Notes: generated by a model from the letters alone, not told the origin. DNA of 64,000 nt from Burkholderiaceae bacterium (GCA_016710525.1 JADJVQ010000014.1:1-64000); one strand, 5' to 3'. Shown: positions 27,001 to 41,159, counted from the stretch's first letter. Numbers and translations: made by a program.

Positions 27001-27397
27001 CGGCATCGAGGATCTCGAGCATGCCGTCGCGGCCTTCGATCGTATGCAGATCCGCTTCCACAAGCCGCTCTACCTCGGCATGCTGGCCGAGGGGTATCTG
27101 GCGCAGAATCGGGCCGCGGACGCGCTGGCCGCGCTCGAGCAGGCCATCGCGCTGGGCGAGCAGACCGGCGAGCGCAGCCACTCGGCCGAACTCTGGCGCC
27201 TGCATGCGCAGGCGGCATGGTCGAACGGATCCAGCGACGCCCGGTCCCGGTGCGAGCACGACCTGCGCGTGGCGATCGACATCGCCCGCGTTCAGGGTTC
27301 GATCATGTTCGAGCGCCGCGCGCTGAGCGATCTGAACCGCCTGCAGGCCGCGGTCGGCGAGAACGACATCCGGCGGGCCGACGGGCAACTGCTTTGA
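24017..27397 (+). CDS. SAM domain-class III cyclase-AAA ATPase-TPR protein (paralogue 1)
   Basis: The 1126-residue protein begins with a sterile alpha motif domain (residues 5-62, WLAALDLAQYLPHF...LGISSMGHRKRLLKAI). The class III nucleotide cyclase domain spans about 112-295. Metal-binding Asp121 (VIFCDLVDSTALS) and Asp165 (FMGDGVMAFFGYP) are present and Arg243 is kept. The transition-state Asn of the N-x3-R motif is Leu239 (GETPLLAARL). A STAND/AAA ATPase follows with Walker A at 339-346 (ADPGVGKS) and Walker B in VLMIFEDAHWAD. The rest is TPR-like helices. AAGGATT precedes the ATG. The second paralogue follows by 23 bp. Cyclase activity on its own is doubtful because of the missing Asn. Confidence 0.93.
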   Translation: MDSAARSVQQWLAALDLAQYLPHFVAQDIDGAVLALLTDGDLRELGISSMGHRKRLLKAIAESVREGDLLSPAHAQGLPPSLPETDLSSAPRAPTTASESESAPEPEPQPERRQLTVIFCDLVDSTALSTRLDPEDLRQVLGRYHQLASSVIQRFGGFPAQFMGDGVMAFFGYPAAHEDDAERAVRAGLALVAELSADEMAAGARIAVRVGIATGEVVVGGTGAPGCALANTAVGETPLLAARLQSIGAPGSVLIAGSTRRLVTGTFEYRELGQRALSGAGDLVLVSEVLRVSGAASRFEARNGAALAPLVGREEEMAFLRERWRLACRAKGQAIRVCADPGVGKSRIAAALREELDGRRMQVLQYFCSPYHAESPLHPFVEPLARACAGAPADDTAARIAVLAGLLGVDATRCAQDLGLLCEILSLGESPSVEPFEGGPQQRKARLFDMLTGHLERAAASRPVLMIFEDAHWADSTSLELLGTMLGRVAGLRVMIVITHRPEFVPPWDDAIPLSAVTLDRLDRRAGTLIVQRVTQGRVLPPVVLEDILARTDGVPLFIEELTSSILESGLLKETPAGFELTGAFSTLAVPRSLNASLLARLDRLAPVKAIAQTGAAIGREFDYRLLAEVAALPRAQLDDALARLVASGLVLERTEKGGRTFSFKHALVQEVAYSTLLRSRRLALHAQIADAMQVLVPEVVANQPEILARHLAEAGLSERAVLAYQRAGRLALSRSADREASSHLRRGLDLLATLPMDNTRDHLELALLTSFGIALSAANGYGDDSAVSVFERARALVHRLESREDIGSVFNGLFNLYSNRAEFAKALAVAKEFMALTESSSDPIARSTAYRMVAVIHRLMGEIAISRPYCERALELVPDVADAKQVWRLTHDPGITARYHLAVILWHSGEVERSIAMERDALLRAERIRHGSTLGFALAYIGCMSAYRRRDFASLERLCARLIEHARSYRSPMWEAMGRVYCGRVQVERGRVVAGIEDLEHAVAAFDRMQIRFHKPLYLGMLAEGYLAQNRAADALAALEQAIALGEQTGERSHSAELWRLHAQAAWSNGSSDARSRCEHDLRVAIDIARVQGSIMFERRALSDLNRLQAAVGENDIRRADGQLL

Positions 27398-27420
27398 CAC
27401 ACGCTGCAATGGGACACGCA

Positions 27421-30400
27421 ATGGACGGGGTGCACCGATGGCTGGCGGCGCTCGACCTCGCGCATTACGCGCCGAATTTCGAGGCGCAGGACATCGACCT
27501 GTCCATCTTGCCGACATTGACCGATGCCGATCTGCGCGAGCTGGGGGTCGCGTCGATGGGCAATCGCAAGCGCATCCTGAACGCGATCCGGGTGCTCGTG
27601 AGCGAGTCCTCCCGGCACGAGCCGGAGCGCCGGCTGCTGACCGTGCTCTTCTGCGATCTGGTCGGCCTGCCCGCGCTGGCGGCACGAATGGACCTCGAGG
27701 ACCTTCGGCAGGTGGTCGGCCGCTATCATCAGCGCGCCGCATCGGTCATCCAGCGATTTGGTGGATTTGCCGCGCAGTTCATGGACGACGGGGTGATGGC
27801 CTACTTCGGCTACCCGGCGGCCCACGAAGACGACGCCGAGCGCGCCGTGCATGCCGGGCTGGCGCTCATCACGGACCTCACCGATCAGGAACTGGGCGCC
27901 GGGCTGCGGCTCGGGGTGCGAGTCGGGATCGCGACCGGGGATGTGGTGGTGGGCGAGGTCGGCGCGACGGGGTCGGTCCACACCAGTGCGGCGATCGGCG
28001 AAACCCCGAATCTGGCGGCGCGGCTTCAGGCGCTGGGCGAAACCGGTGCCGTGCTGGTGGCGCCCTCGACCCGGCGGCTCACCGCCGGCGCCTTCGAGTA
28101 TCGCGAACTGGGCAGCCATCGTTTCAAGGGATTCGGTGAGCCGGTCGCCGTCGCCCAGGTGCTGGGCGCCAGCAGCGCCGCGAGCCGATTCGAGGCGCGT
28201 CACGCGAGCGCTCTGGCGGCTCTGGTCGGGCGCGATGCCGAAATCGAATCGTTGCGCGATCACTGGCGCAAGGCCTGCGCGGGGAGCGGTCAGGTGGTTC
28301 TGATCTGCGCCGATCCCGGCGTGGGCAAGTCGCGGATCGTGGCCGCGCTCGAACATGAACTGGCGATCGATCCCCACCGGACATTGCGCCAGTTCTGCTC
28401 GCCGTATCACACCGAGAGCCCGCTGCATCCGGTGGCGGCGCAGCTGACCCGGGCCTGTGCGAACCCGCCCGGGGACGAAACGCCGGCGAGGATCGACCGG
28501 CTGGTCGAGCTGTTCGATCTGAAGGGGCCCGGCGCGCCGCAAGACCTCGGACTGTTGTGCGAACTGATGTCGTGGGAGGCCGGCGACCGGGCCAAGCCCT
28601 TCCTGGGCAGCCCTCAGCAGAAGAAGAGCCGGCTGTTCGAGCTCCTGTATGCGCAGCTCAGGCGCTCGGCCTCGAGCGAGCCGCGGCTGATCGTCTTCGA
28701 GGATGCGCACTGGGCCGACGCGACCTCCCTGGAGCTGCTCGACGGGCTGGTCAGGCAGGTCGCGACGCAGCCCATCCTGATCGTGATCACCCATCGCCCG
28801 GAATTCGAGCCGCCCTGGCCCGATTCGGCCAATCTGTGCCGCATGACGCTGCAGCGGCTGGACCGCCAGGCCGGCGCCCAGATCGTCGCACGGGTGGCGG
28901 GCGGCCGGGCGTTGCCGTCAGAACTGCTGGAGGACATCCTGGCGCGGACCGACGGTGTGCCGCTGTATCTGGAGGAGCTGACCAGTGCGGTGCTGGAAAG
29001 CGGCATCCTGCGCGAAGCCGCCGAGGGGTTCGAGTTGCGCCGACCCCTGTCGGCGATGGCGGTTCCCATGAGCCTGAACGCGTCGCTGCTGGCCAGGCTG
29101 GACCGGCTGGCGCCGGTGAAATCGATCGCGCAGATCGGCGCGGCGATCGGGCGCGAATTCGGGTATGCCCTGCTGTCGGAGGTTGCCCGCTGGCCGGCGG
29201 CGCAGCTCGACGATGCGCTGGCCCAGCTGGTCGCCTCCGGTCTGCTGATCGAACACGTGCCACGGGGCGCAAGGACATTCACGTTCAAGCACGCGCTGGT
29301 GCAGGAGGTCACCTACTCCACCTTGCTGCGGGCCAGACGGCAGCCGCTCCATGCGCTCATCGCGACGGCGCTGGAATCCCGGTTTCCCGAGACCGTGGCC
29401 AGCCAGCCGGAGGTGCTGGCCCGCCACCTGGCCGAAGCAGGTCTCGATGACCGGGCCGTACTGGCGTATCGGCAGGCCGGGCAGCTGGCGCTGTCGCGCT
29501 CGGCCGAGGTCGAGGCGGCGGCCCATCTGCGTCACGCGCTGGCGCTGTTGCAGTCGCTGGCCGATGGCGAGCCCCGGGATCGGCTTGAATTGTCATTGCA
29601 GACCTTGCATGGCCTGGCGCTCAGCACGGCCCGGGGCTATGCGGACACGCTGACGATCGCTGCCTTCGAACGGGCGCGGGCGCTCGTCCACCAGGTGGGC
29701 GCGAACGAGGGCGTGAGCTCGATCTTCAACGGGCTCTACGTTTTTTATTCGAATCGCGCCGAGACGGCCCAGTGCCTCGAGATCGCCTTTGAATTTCTGG
29801 CGATCGCCGAGCAGGCAGGCGATCCGCTCTCGCTGATGAGCGCCAGCCGCATGGTGGCCTCGACCTACAGCATGATGGGCCAGTACAGGCGGGCGCGCCC
29901 CTACTGCGAACGCGCGATGGCGCTCGCCTCGGTCGAGGCCGAGGCGCGCCAGCATACCCGGCTGATCGAAGATCCGGGCGTGGAAGCCATGCGCAGTCTG
30001 GCGATCATGCTGTGGCACGCCGGCGAGGTGGAGAAGGCGCTGGCGGTCGAGCGGGACCTTCTCTTGTATGCGGCCGGAATTACCCATGCCAATACGGTGG
30101 GCAGCGTGCTCGGACTGGTGATCTGCACATCGGCGTTTCGTCGTCGGGACTTCGAGACGATGGACATCATGAGCGAGCGCCTGATCCGGCATGGGCAGAC
30201 CCACGGGCAGGAGATGTGGGAATGGCTCGGCAGGGCCTACCGCGGCTGGATGCAGATCCACCAGGGGCAGCCCGAGCGCGGCATCGGCGAGCTCGAGCGC
30301 GCGATGTCGCAGTTCGAGCGCACTCAGGCGCAGGCTGTCAGGCTGATGCACCTGAGCATGCTGGCCGAGGGCTATCTGGTTCTGGGGCAGTATGGCAAGG

Positions 30401-30741
30401 CGCAAGCACTTTTCGTACAGTCGCTGGCCCTGGCCGAGAGAACCGGGGCGAACTACTACACGGCGGAGCTGTGGCGCCTGCGCGCCCGGACCTACCTGTT
30501 GGCGGGGGGGCCGGAATCGCGGGCGCACTGTGAGGCAGCCCTCAATCTCGCGATGGCGATCGCCCGGGACCAGGGCGCGATCATGTACGAAATGCACGCG
30601 GCCTGCGACCTGTGGCGGCTGCAGAACAATGCCGCGTGCGGCGAGTCGGCCTTCGAGCATCGGATCGATCCGATGGCGCTCGCGCGCGCCGCCGGCATCG
30701 ACCGCGTGGGTTTGGCGCAGATCGCCCGATTGCTCGAATAA
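27421..30741 (+). CDS. SAM domain-class III cyclase-AAA ATPase-TPR protein (paralogue 2)
   Basis: The 1106-residue paralogue of the preceding gene starts at ATG 27421 by alignment with it (MDGVHRWLAALDLAHY); an ATG at 27409 is also possible. SAM domain at 3-58, cyclase domain about 70-250, Walker A at 298-304 (DPGVGKS), Walker B LIVFEDAHWAD, TPR-like C-terminus. Here the transition-state pair is intact (Asn197 and Arg201 in GETPNLAARL). The metal-binding neighbourhood is altered: FCDLVGLPALA instead of FCDLVDSTALS (Asp79 kept), and MDDGVMAYFG instead of MGDGVMAFFG (Asp123 kept). It is in one operon with paralogue 1 and may form a heterodimer with it. Confidence 0.93.
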   Translation: MDGVHRWLAALDLAHYAPNFEAQDIDLSILPTLTDADLRELGVASMGNRKRILNAIRVLVSESSRHEPERRLLTVLFCDLVGLPALAARMDLEDLRQVVGRYHQRAASVIQRFGGFAAQFMDDGVMAYFGYPAAHEDDAERAVHAGLALITDLTDQELGAGLRLGVRVGIATGDVVVGEVGATGSVHTSAAIGETPNLAARLQALGETGAVLVAPSTRRLTAGAFEYRELGSHRFKGFGEPVAVAQVLGASSAASRFEARHASALAALVGRDAEIESLRDHWRKACAGSGQVVLICADPGVGKSRIVAALEHELAIDPHRTLRQFCSPYHTESPLHPVAAQLTRACANPPGDETPARIDRLVELFDLKGPGAPQDLGLLCELMSWEAGDRAKPFLGSPQQKKSRLFELLYAQLRRSASSEPRLIVFEDAHWADATSLELLDGLVRQVATQPILIVITHRPEFEPPWPDSANLCRMTLQRLDRQAGAQIVARVAGGRALPSELLEDILARTDGVPLYLEELTSAVLESGILREAAEGFELRRPLSAMAVPMSLNASLLARLDRLAPVKSIAQIGAAIGREFGYALLSEVARWPAAQLDDALAQLVASGLLIEHVPRGARTFTFKHALVQEVTYSTLLRARRQPLHALIATALESRFPETVASQPEVLARHLAEAGLDDRAVLAYRQAGQLALSRSAEVEAAAHLRHALALLQSLADGEPRDRLELSLQTLHGLALSTARGYADTLTIAAFERARALVHQVGANEGVSSIFNGLYVFYSNRAETAQCLEIAFEFLAIAEQAGDPLSLMSASRMVASTYSMMGQYRRARPYCERAMALASVEAEARQHTRLIEDPGVEAMRSLAIMLWHAGEVEKALAVERDLLLYAAGITHANTVGSVLGLVICTSAFRRRDFETMDIMSERLIRHGQTHGQEMWEWLGRAYRGWMQIHQGQPERGIGELERAMSQFERTQAQAVRLMHLSMLAEGYLVLGQYGKAQALFVQSLALAERTGANYYTAELWRLRARTYLLAGGPESRAHCEAALNLAMAIARDQGAIMYEMHAACDLWRLQNNAACGESAFEHRIDPMALARAAGIDRVGLAQIARLLE

Positions 30742-30891
30742 AGGCGCCTGCGCGGCGGAAACAATCGAAACAAACCGCCGGTTCGCGCGAAGCGGCGATG
30801 AAACCGGCCCTGGCGATACTGCTCCGTATCGACTCGCCCCCCGCACTGCCGGGTGCGGCGACCGCCCTGTCCACGATCCGGAGCTCCAGAC

Positions 30892-31173
30892 ATGTCTCTC
30901 TTCAGCACCCTTCGCGCCCTGAGCGCCGTCGCCCTCGTGGCTGCCGCCATCGCACCGACTCCGGCCCTGGCCGCCGATCCCCAGAAGGGCATCGAACAGG
31001 CGCTTGCGGCCGCACAGGCCGACAAGAAGGGCGTCACGCTCTATGTGCAGGGCCAGCAGATCGGTGGTGGCGTGCTGCGCATCGAACCGGGGCAATGGGT
31101 GGAAATGCGCAGCCAGCAGTACGGCAAGATCATCGTTCGACTCGATCGCATCGACGGGCTGGCCCAGCCGTGA
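30892..31173 (+). CDS. Small secreted protein
   Basis: The 93-residue protein has a GGAG site before the ATG at 30892. Residues 1-27 (MSLFSTLRALSAVALVAAAI, then TPALAA) are a signal peptide with cleavage after ALA. The mature part of about 65 residues (DPQKGIEQALAAAQADKKGV...QQIGGGVLRIEPGQWVEMRS) has no recognised domain. It stands between paralogue 2 and the response regulator gene. Function is unknown. Confidence 0.7.
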   Translation: MSLFSTLRALSAVALVAAAIAPTPALAADPQKGIEQALAAAQADKKGVTLYVQGQQIGGGVLRIEPGQWVEMRSQQYGKIIVRLDRIDGLAQP

Positions 31174-31262
31174 ACGGCATCGGCGACCCGGAGTCGCTGC
31201 CCGGGGTGCAGCCGGCCCGATATGATGAGGGTTCCGATTCCCACCGTTCAGGAGCTCAGCCG

Positions 31263-32021
31263 ATGGTGTCAGGCGTACCCGCCGCCAGGCCTGTGGTCCT
31301 GGTCGTCGACGATGAGCCCGAACTGCGCACGCTGCTGGGCGAGTACTTCGGCCGACATGGTTTCGAGGTCAGGACGGCGCCCGAAGCGGCCAGTGCGCGA
31401 GCCCTGGTCGCGCAGGCCGCGCCCGACCTGGCCATCCTGGACGTCAACATGCCCGGCGAGAACGGTCTGTCGCTGGCCCGATGGCTGCGCGAGAGCCATC
31501 CGCGCGTGGGCCTGGTGATGCTGACCACCGCCGGCGAGGCGGTCGATCGCATCGTGGGGCTGGAACTGGGCGCCGACGACTACGTGCCCAAGCCCTTCGA
31601 AATGCGCGAACTGCTCGCCCGTGTGCGCGCGGTGCTGCGCCGCACGAGCGTCGAGGCGCCTTCCTCGGGCATGGCGGGCACGGCAATGGCACAGGCTGCT
31701 TCGGGTGCCGATGGCCAGCGGGTGCGTTTCGGCGCCTGCCGCCTGGACCTGGACCAGCGCCGTCTGCTGGCCGCGGACGACACCGAGATCGAGATCACGG
31801 CCGCCGAGTTCGATCTGCTCGCGCTGCTGGCGCGCAACCCCAACCGGCCCCTGTCGCGCGACCAGATCATGGAGCAGGCCCACAACCGGGGCTGGGATGT
31901 GTTCGACCGGTCGATCGACCTGCGCATCATGCGGCTGCGCCGCAAGATCGAACGCAATCCCGATCGTCCGGAAGTCATCAAGACCGTGCGCAACGTGGGG
32001 TATGTGTTCGTGACGGGCTGA
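31263..32021 (+). CDS. OmpR/PhoB-family response regulator
   Basis: The 252-residue protein has an N-terminal receiver domain with the acidic pair DDEPE, phospho-acceptor Asp in LAILDVNMPGENG at about residue 60, and Lys in VPKPFEM. After a 25-residue linker rich in Ala, Ser and Gly comes a winged-helix DNA-binding domain ending in DLRIMRLRRKIERNPDRPEVIKTVRNVGYVF. No histidine kinase gene is adjacent, so it is an orphan in this window. Confidence 0.92.
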   Translation: MVSGVPAARPVVLVVDDEPELRTLLGEYFGRHGFEVRTAPEAASARALVAQAAPDLAILDVNMPGENGLSLARWLRESHPRVGLVMLTTAGEAVDRIVGLELGADDYVPKPFEMRELLARVRAVLRRTSVEAPSSGMAGTAMAQAASGADGQRVRFGACRLDLDQRRLLAADDTEIEITAAEFDLLALLARNPNRPLSRDQIMEQAHNRGWDVFDRSIDLRIMRLRRKIERNPDRPEVIKTVRNVGYVFVTG

Positions 32022-32037
32022 CCCGTGGCGGTGCGGA

Positions 32038-35527
<3,490 letters not shown>

Positions 35528-35591
35528 TTGGATTGCCTGCCTGGTGGACCGGCCGCCGGTTGCGGCTCACAGTGCGCAAGGATACCGAGTC

Positions 35592-35843
35592 TCAGGCGAG
35601 TTTTGCCTGCAGGTAGTCCAACAGGTTGTCCAGGGTCACCAGCCGGGCGTAGTCCGATTCGGGGATTTCCACCCCCAGGCGCTCGTGCAGGCCGACCAGG
35701 AAGTGCAGCCAGTCCATCGAATCGAGATCGACCTGGCTGCGCAGCGAACGCGCCGGGACGATCTCCTGCGGATCGACCTCGGGCGCGATCGCACACAGCT
35801 GGGCCAGTGCGGCGGACTTCAGACTTGCTCGATCGAGGCTCAT
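35592..35843 (-). CDS. Stand-alone acyl carrier protein
   Basis: The 83-residue protein carries DLDSMDWL, where Ser42 is the expected phosphopantetheine attachment site (DS[LM] motif). The start overlaps the E2 gene stop as ATGA. Size and the MSLDRASLKSAALAQL N-terminus differ from housekeeping fatty-acid AcpP, so a dedicated role beside the 2-oxoacid dehydrogenase is likely. One possibility is acceptance of the acyl group from E2. No phosphopantetheinyl transferase is encoded nearby. Confidence 0.88.
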   Translation of the reverse strand: MSLDRASLKSAALAQLCAIAPEVDPQEIVPARSLRSQVDLDSMDWLHFLVGLHERLGVEIPESDYARLVTLDNLLDYLQAKLA

Positions 35844-37223
35844 GGGGGGCTTTCTGCCAGGGTCTGCGGCTCTTGCAGCCGATCGCGCAGTTCCGCCAGG
35901 AACAGCGCACCTCGATGACCGTCGGAGACCCGGTGGTCGGCAGCCAGCGATGCGGTGACCACCGGCATGGCCCGCAGCCAGCCGTCCTGGGCCCAGGCCG
36001 TTTCGGCGATCCGCCCGAATCCGACCAGCGCCACCTGCGGCGGATAGATCACCCCGAACACGCTGCCCACCCCCTGGTCGCCGAGGTTGGTCACGGTGAT
36101 CGTCGGGTCGGACATCTCGGAGCTGCGCAGCGAACCGGCGCGGGCCCGGCGGACCAGGTCGGACAGCTCGGTCATCAGCTGTCCCAGCGGCTTGCCGCCG
36201 ACGTCGTGCAGGGCGGGCGCCACCAGTCCGCCGCCGCGCAGCGAGATGGCCACGCCGGCATGCACGGCGGCGCTGGCGGCGAACTCGCCGTCGCGGTACA
36301 GGCCGTTCAATTCCGGCGTGCGGCGCAGGCTCACGGCCACCGCCTTGAGCAGCAGCACCGCGGGCAGGATGCGCTCGGTGATCGGCCGGCCGGCGTTGAC
36401 ACCCTGCAGCCAGGCCAGCGCGACGCCCATCGGGATGGTTTCGGCCAGGTAATAGTGCGGGATCTCGCGCTTGGAGCGGGCCATCGCGGCTGCGATCGCC
36501 TTGCGCATCGCCTTCTGGCGTTCGCGGGCCAGGGCGGCGGCTGGCGGCGTGCCAGGGGACGCCGCGGACGTTGGAGCGTCCGCCGCCGGCGCGGCTGCCG
36601 GGGCTGCCGTCGGGGCCGCGGCACCGGGCGCCGCGGGTGGCGAGCTTGGCACGGGCGTGGTCTGCGGTCCCGCGGCTGAGGGCTGCCGCGCCGCGGCCTC
36701 GACATCGGCAACCGTGACTGAACCGTGCGGCCCGGTGCCCGCGATTCGCTCCGGATCGATGTCGAGTGCGCGCGCCCGCTGGCGTGCCGCCGGCGACACC
36801 GGGTGCCGGGCGATCGCGATGGCCGATGCCGCTGCGGCGTCGGGGCGCGGCGCGGCGGGAGCGGCAGGAGCGGCAGGAGCGGCAGGAGCGGCAGGAGCGG
36901 CAGGAGCGGCCGTGGTCGATTCGGCGGCAGGAATCGATGCAACGGTTGCGGCCGGCGGTCCGGCGGGCACCTGCCCCGCCCTTGCCCCCCGGCTCGCGCA
37001 GCGTGGCCAGCACGGCGCCGACCGGCACTTTTTCGCCCGGCATGACCCGCAGTTCGTCGACGACCCCCTCCTGCCAGATCTCGACATCGACTGCGGCTTT
37101 CGAGGTGTCGACGATCGCCACCACCTGGCCCCGGTGAACCGAGTCGCCCGGCTTGACCAGCCATTCGAGCAGCGTGCCGTCGTCCATGTCGGCACCCAGC
37201 GAGGGCAGCTCGAATCGCATCAT
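35840..37223 (-). CDS. 2-oxoacid dehydrogenase E2 (dihydrolipoamide acyltransferase), frameshifted
   Basis: The lipoyl domain (MRFELPSLGADMDDGTLLEW, lipoyl Lys42 in DTSKAAVDV) is read from ATG 37223. It continues in frame only to about 36975. The linker, the E1/E3-binding domain (ARHPVSPAARQRARALDID) and the catalytic domain (His in ADHRVSDG) are in another frame that ends at 35840. Removing one G from the tract near 36985-36990 restores a single protein of about 460 residues. The linker contains (Ala-Ala-Pro)n repeats from a 9-bp DNA repeat. It follows E1 beta by 31 bp and its stop overlaps the acyl carrier start. A sequencing error is as likely as a real mutation. Confidence 0.85.
36854..36907. 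repeat. Six 9-bp tandem repeats in the E2 linker
   Basis: The unit GGCAGGAGC occurs five times in perfect tandem (36863-36907) preceded by one variant unit. It encodes the Ala-Ala-Pro linker of E2 on the minus strand. Changes in unit number keep the frame and would only alter linker length. Confidence 0.92.
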
Positions 37224-37254
37224 GGCGCGGGTCTCGATTGCACTGCGGACATCG

Positions 37255-38238
37255 TCAGCCCGCCTTGCCGAACAGCGCGCGGGCTGCGGCGACGATCTTG
37301 CCGGGTTGCGGCAACGCGGCTTCCTCGAGGTGCTTCGAGTATGGAACGGGCACCTCCTCGCTGCACACCCGCGCCAGCGGCGCGTCCAGCTCGTAGAACG
37401 CCTGTTCGACCAGGCGCGCCATGATCTCGGCCGCCAGGCTGCCCGATCGCCAGCCCTCGTCGACGATCACCGCGCGCCGGCACTTGCGCACCGAGGCCAG
37501 CAGCGTGGCGTCGTCCAGCGGGCGCAGCACGCGCAGGTCGATCACTTCGGCCGAAATCCCCAGCCCCGCCAGCGTGTCGGCGGCCGCCATCGCCTTGGGC
37601 AGCGAGCCGCCATAGGTGATCAGGCTGACATCCGAGCCGGGGCGGCGCACGCAGGCCCGGGTGATGTCGACCACGGCGTCGTCGTCGACTTCGCCCTCGA
37701 GGTTGTAGAGCTGCGCGTGCTCGAAGAACAGCACCGGGTCGGGATCGGCCAGGCAGGCGGCGAGCATGCCGCGGGCATCCTGCACGGTGGCCGGCGCGAC
37801 GATGCGGATGCCCGGGATGTGCGCATACCAGCCCTCGAAGCTGTGGGAGTGCTGCGCGGCGACCTGGCGGCCGGCGCCGGTGGCCATGCGGATCACCACC
37901 GGCACCGAAAACTGCCCGCCGGACATGTGCCGGTACAGCGCGGCGGTGTTGACGATGGCATCGAGCGCCAGCAGGCTGAAGTTGACCGTCATCACCTCGA
38001 CGATCGGGCGCATGCCGCCCAGCGCAGCGCCGATGCCGGCGCCCACGAAGCCGAGCTCCGACAGCGGCGTGTCGCGGATCCGCTCGGGGCCGAATTCGTC
38101 GAGCAAGCCCTTGGAGACCGCATAGGTTCCGCCATAGGCGCCGACGTCCTCGCCCATCAGGAACACCCGCGGATCCTGGCGCAGCGCCTGCTGCAGCGCC
38201 TCGCGCACGGCCTCGCGGTAGGTGATCTTGCGGATCAT
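37255..38238 (-). CDS. 2-oxoacid (pyruvate) dehydrogenase E1 component, beta subunit
   Basis: The 327-residue protein is the transketolase-like half of a heterotetrameric E1: KITYREAVREALQQALRQDP, FLMGEDVGAYGGTYAVSKGL and the thiamine-binding Glu in DTPLSELGFVGAGIGAALGG. QHSHSFEGWYAHIPGI fits the pyruvate branch, and acetoin dehydrogenase is a close alternative. The start overlaps the E1 alpha stop by 4 nt. Confidence 0.93.
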   Translation of the reverse strand: MIRKITYREAVREALQQALRQDPRVFLMGEDVGAYGGTYAVSKGLLDEFGPERIRDTPLSELGFVGAGIGAALGGMRPIVEVMTVNFSLLALDAIVNTAALYRHMSGGQFSVPVVIRMATGAGRQVAAQHSHSFEGWYAHIPGIRIVAPATVQDARGMLAACLADPDPVLFFEHAQLYNLEGEVDDDAVVDITRACVRRPGSDVSLITYGGSLPKAMAAADTLAGLGISAEVIDLRVLRPLDDATLLASVRKCRRAVIVDEGWRSGSLAAEIMARLVEQAFYELDAPLARVCSEEVPVPYSKHLEEAALPQPGKIVAAARALFGKAG

Positions 38239-39319
38239 GACAGGGCTCCAGGCGGGCCGGCCGGCGCCGGTGTGAGCAGATCGCGGGCCAGGTCCTCCAC
38301 CGGCTCCCAGGTGCCGGCTTCGGCGAAGGCCACCGCCTGATCCACCTCGGCTTGCGCGGCGGCGTCGATCGCGAGGAATTCGTCCTCGCTCAGCGTGCCC
38401 TGCGCCTTCAGCCGGGCGGTGAAGCTGTGGATCGGGCCGCGGGTCTTCCACGCCTGGACCTCCGACTTGGTCCGATAGAGCTCGGCGTCGTACATCGAAT
38501 GGGCGCGAAACCGATAGGTCCGAAACTCCAGGAACATCGGTCCGCCGCCATCGCGCACGAACTCGGCCGCGGCCTGGGTGGCCTCGCGCACCGCCACCAC
38601 ATCCATGCCGTCGATGCGGGTCGCGGGCAGGCCGTAGGAGGACGCCTTCACGCACAGATCGGTCTGGGATTCGTAGCGCTCGATCGCGGTGCCCATCGCA
38701 TACAGGTTGTTCTCGCAGCAAAAGAGCACCGGCAGCTTCCACAGCGCGGCCAGGTTCAGCGATTCGTGGAAAGCGCCCTCGGCCACCGCACCGTCGCCGA
38801 AGAAGCAGGCGGTCAGCGCGCGCCGGCCCTGCATCTTGTCGGCCAGCGCGAGGCCGGTGGCCAGCGGCAGGCCGCCACCGACGATCGCATTGCCGCCGTA
38901 CAGCCGGGTGGCGCGGTCGAACAGGTGCATCGAGCCGCCCCGCCCGCGCGCGCAGCCTTCCTGCTTGCCGTACATCTCGGCCATGATCGCGTTCATCGAC
39001 AGCCCGCGCACCAGCGCGTGGCCATGCTCGCGGTAGGTGGCAACCAGGTTGTCGTCGGCGCGCAGCGCGTTCAGCGACCCTGCGGCAACCGCCTCCTCGC
39101 CGATGTACAGATGCAGGAACCCGCGGATCTTCTGCTTGCCGTACAGCTCGGCGCAGCGCTCCTCCATGCGCCGGATCCGCACCATGTCGGCCAGCACCTT
39201 GATGGCGAACGACTTGTCCCAGCGGACGGGCCCGGTGGGCGCGGCGGGCACGGACCCCGATCCGGACGGGGACGGTGCGCCCGCGGGATGCGCGGCGCCC
39301 GGCCGATCGGCGTTTTCGC

Positions 39320-39323
<4 letters not shown>
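38235..39323 (-). CDS. 2-oxoacid (pyruvate) dehydrogenase E1 component, alpha subunit
   Basis: The 362-residue protein has the thiamine diphosphate motif GDGAVAEG...CCENN (residues 176-206). The preceding region FLHLYIGEEAVAAGSLNALR and RGGSMHLFD are standard for PDH/acetoin E1 alpha. A Ser/Pro/Ala-rich tail of about 30 residues precedes the fold. Its start overlaps the acetyl-CoA synthetase stop and its stop overlaps the E1 beta start. Reaction: oxidative decarboxylation of a 2-oxoacid and transfer of the acyl group to lipoyl-E2. E3 (dihydrolipoamide dehydrogenase) is not in the operon. Confidence 0.93.
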
Positions 39324-41098
<1,775 letters not shown>

Positions 41099-41145
41099 GA
41101 GCATCTCCTTCATGGCCAGTCTAGTGCGCGGTCAGGCACCCGCCA

Positions 41146-41159
41146 TTGACGGTGATCAA
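41146..41159. promoter_or_regulatory. FNR/Anr-like box
   Basis: TTGAC-GGTG-ATCAA differs at one position from the FNR consensus TTGAT-N4-ATCAA. It is 48 bp upstream of acsA and 114 bp upstream of the divergent transporter gene. It suggests oxygen-dependent control of the acsA-PDH operon. Confidence 0.5.
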
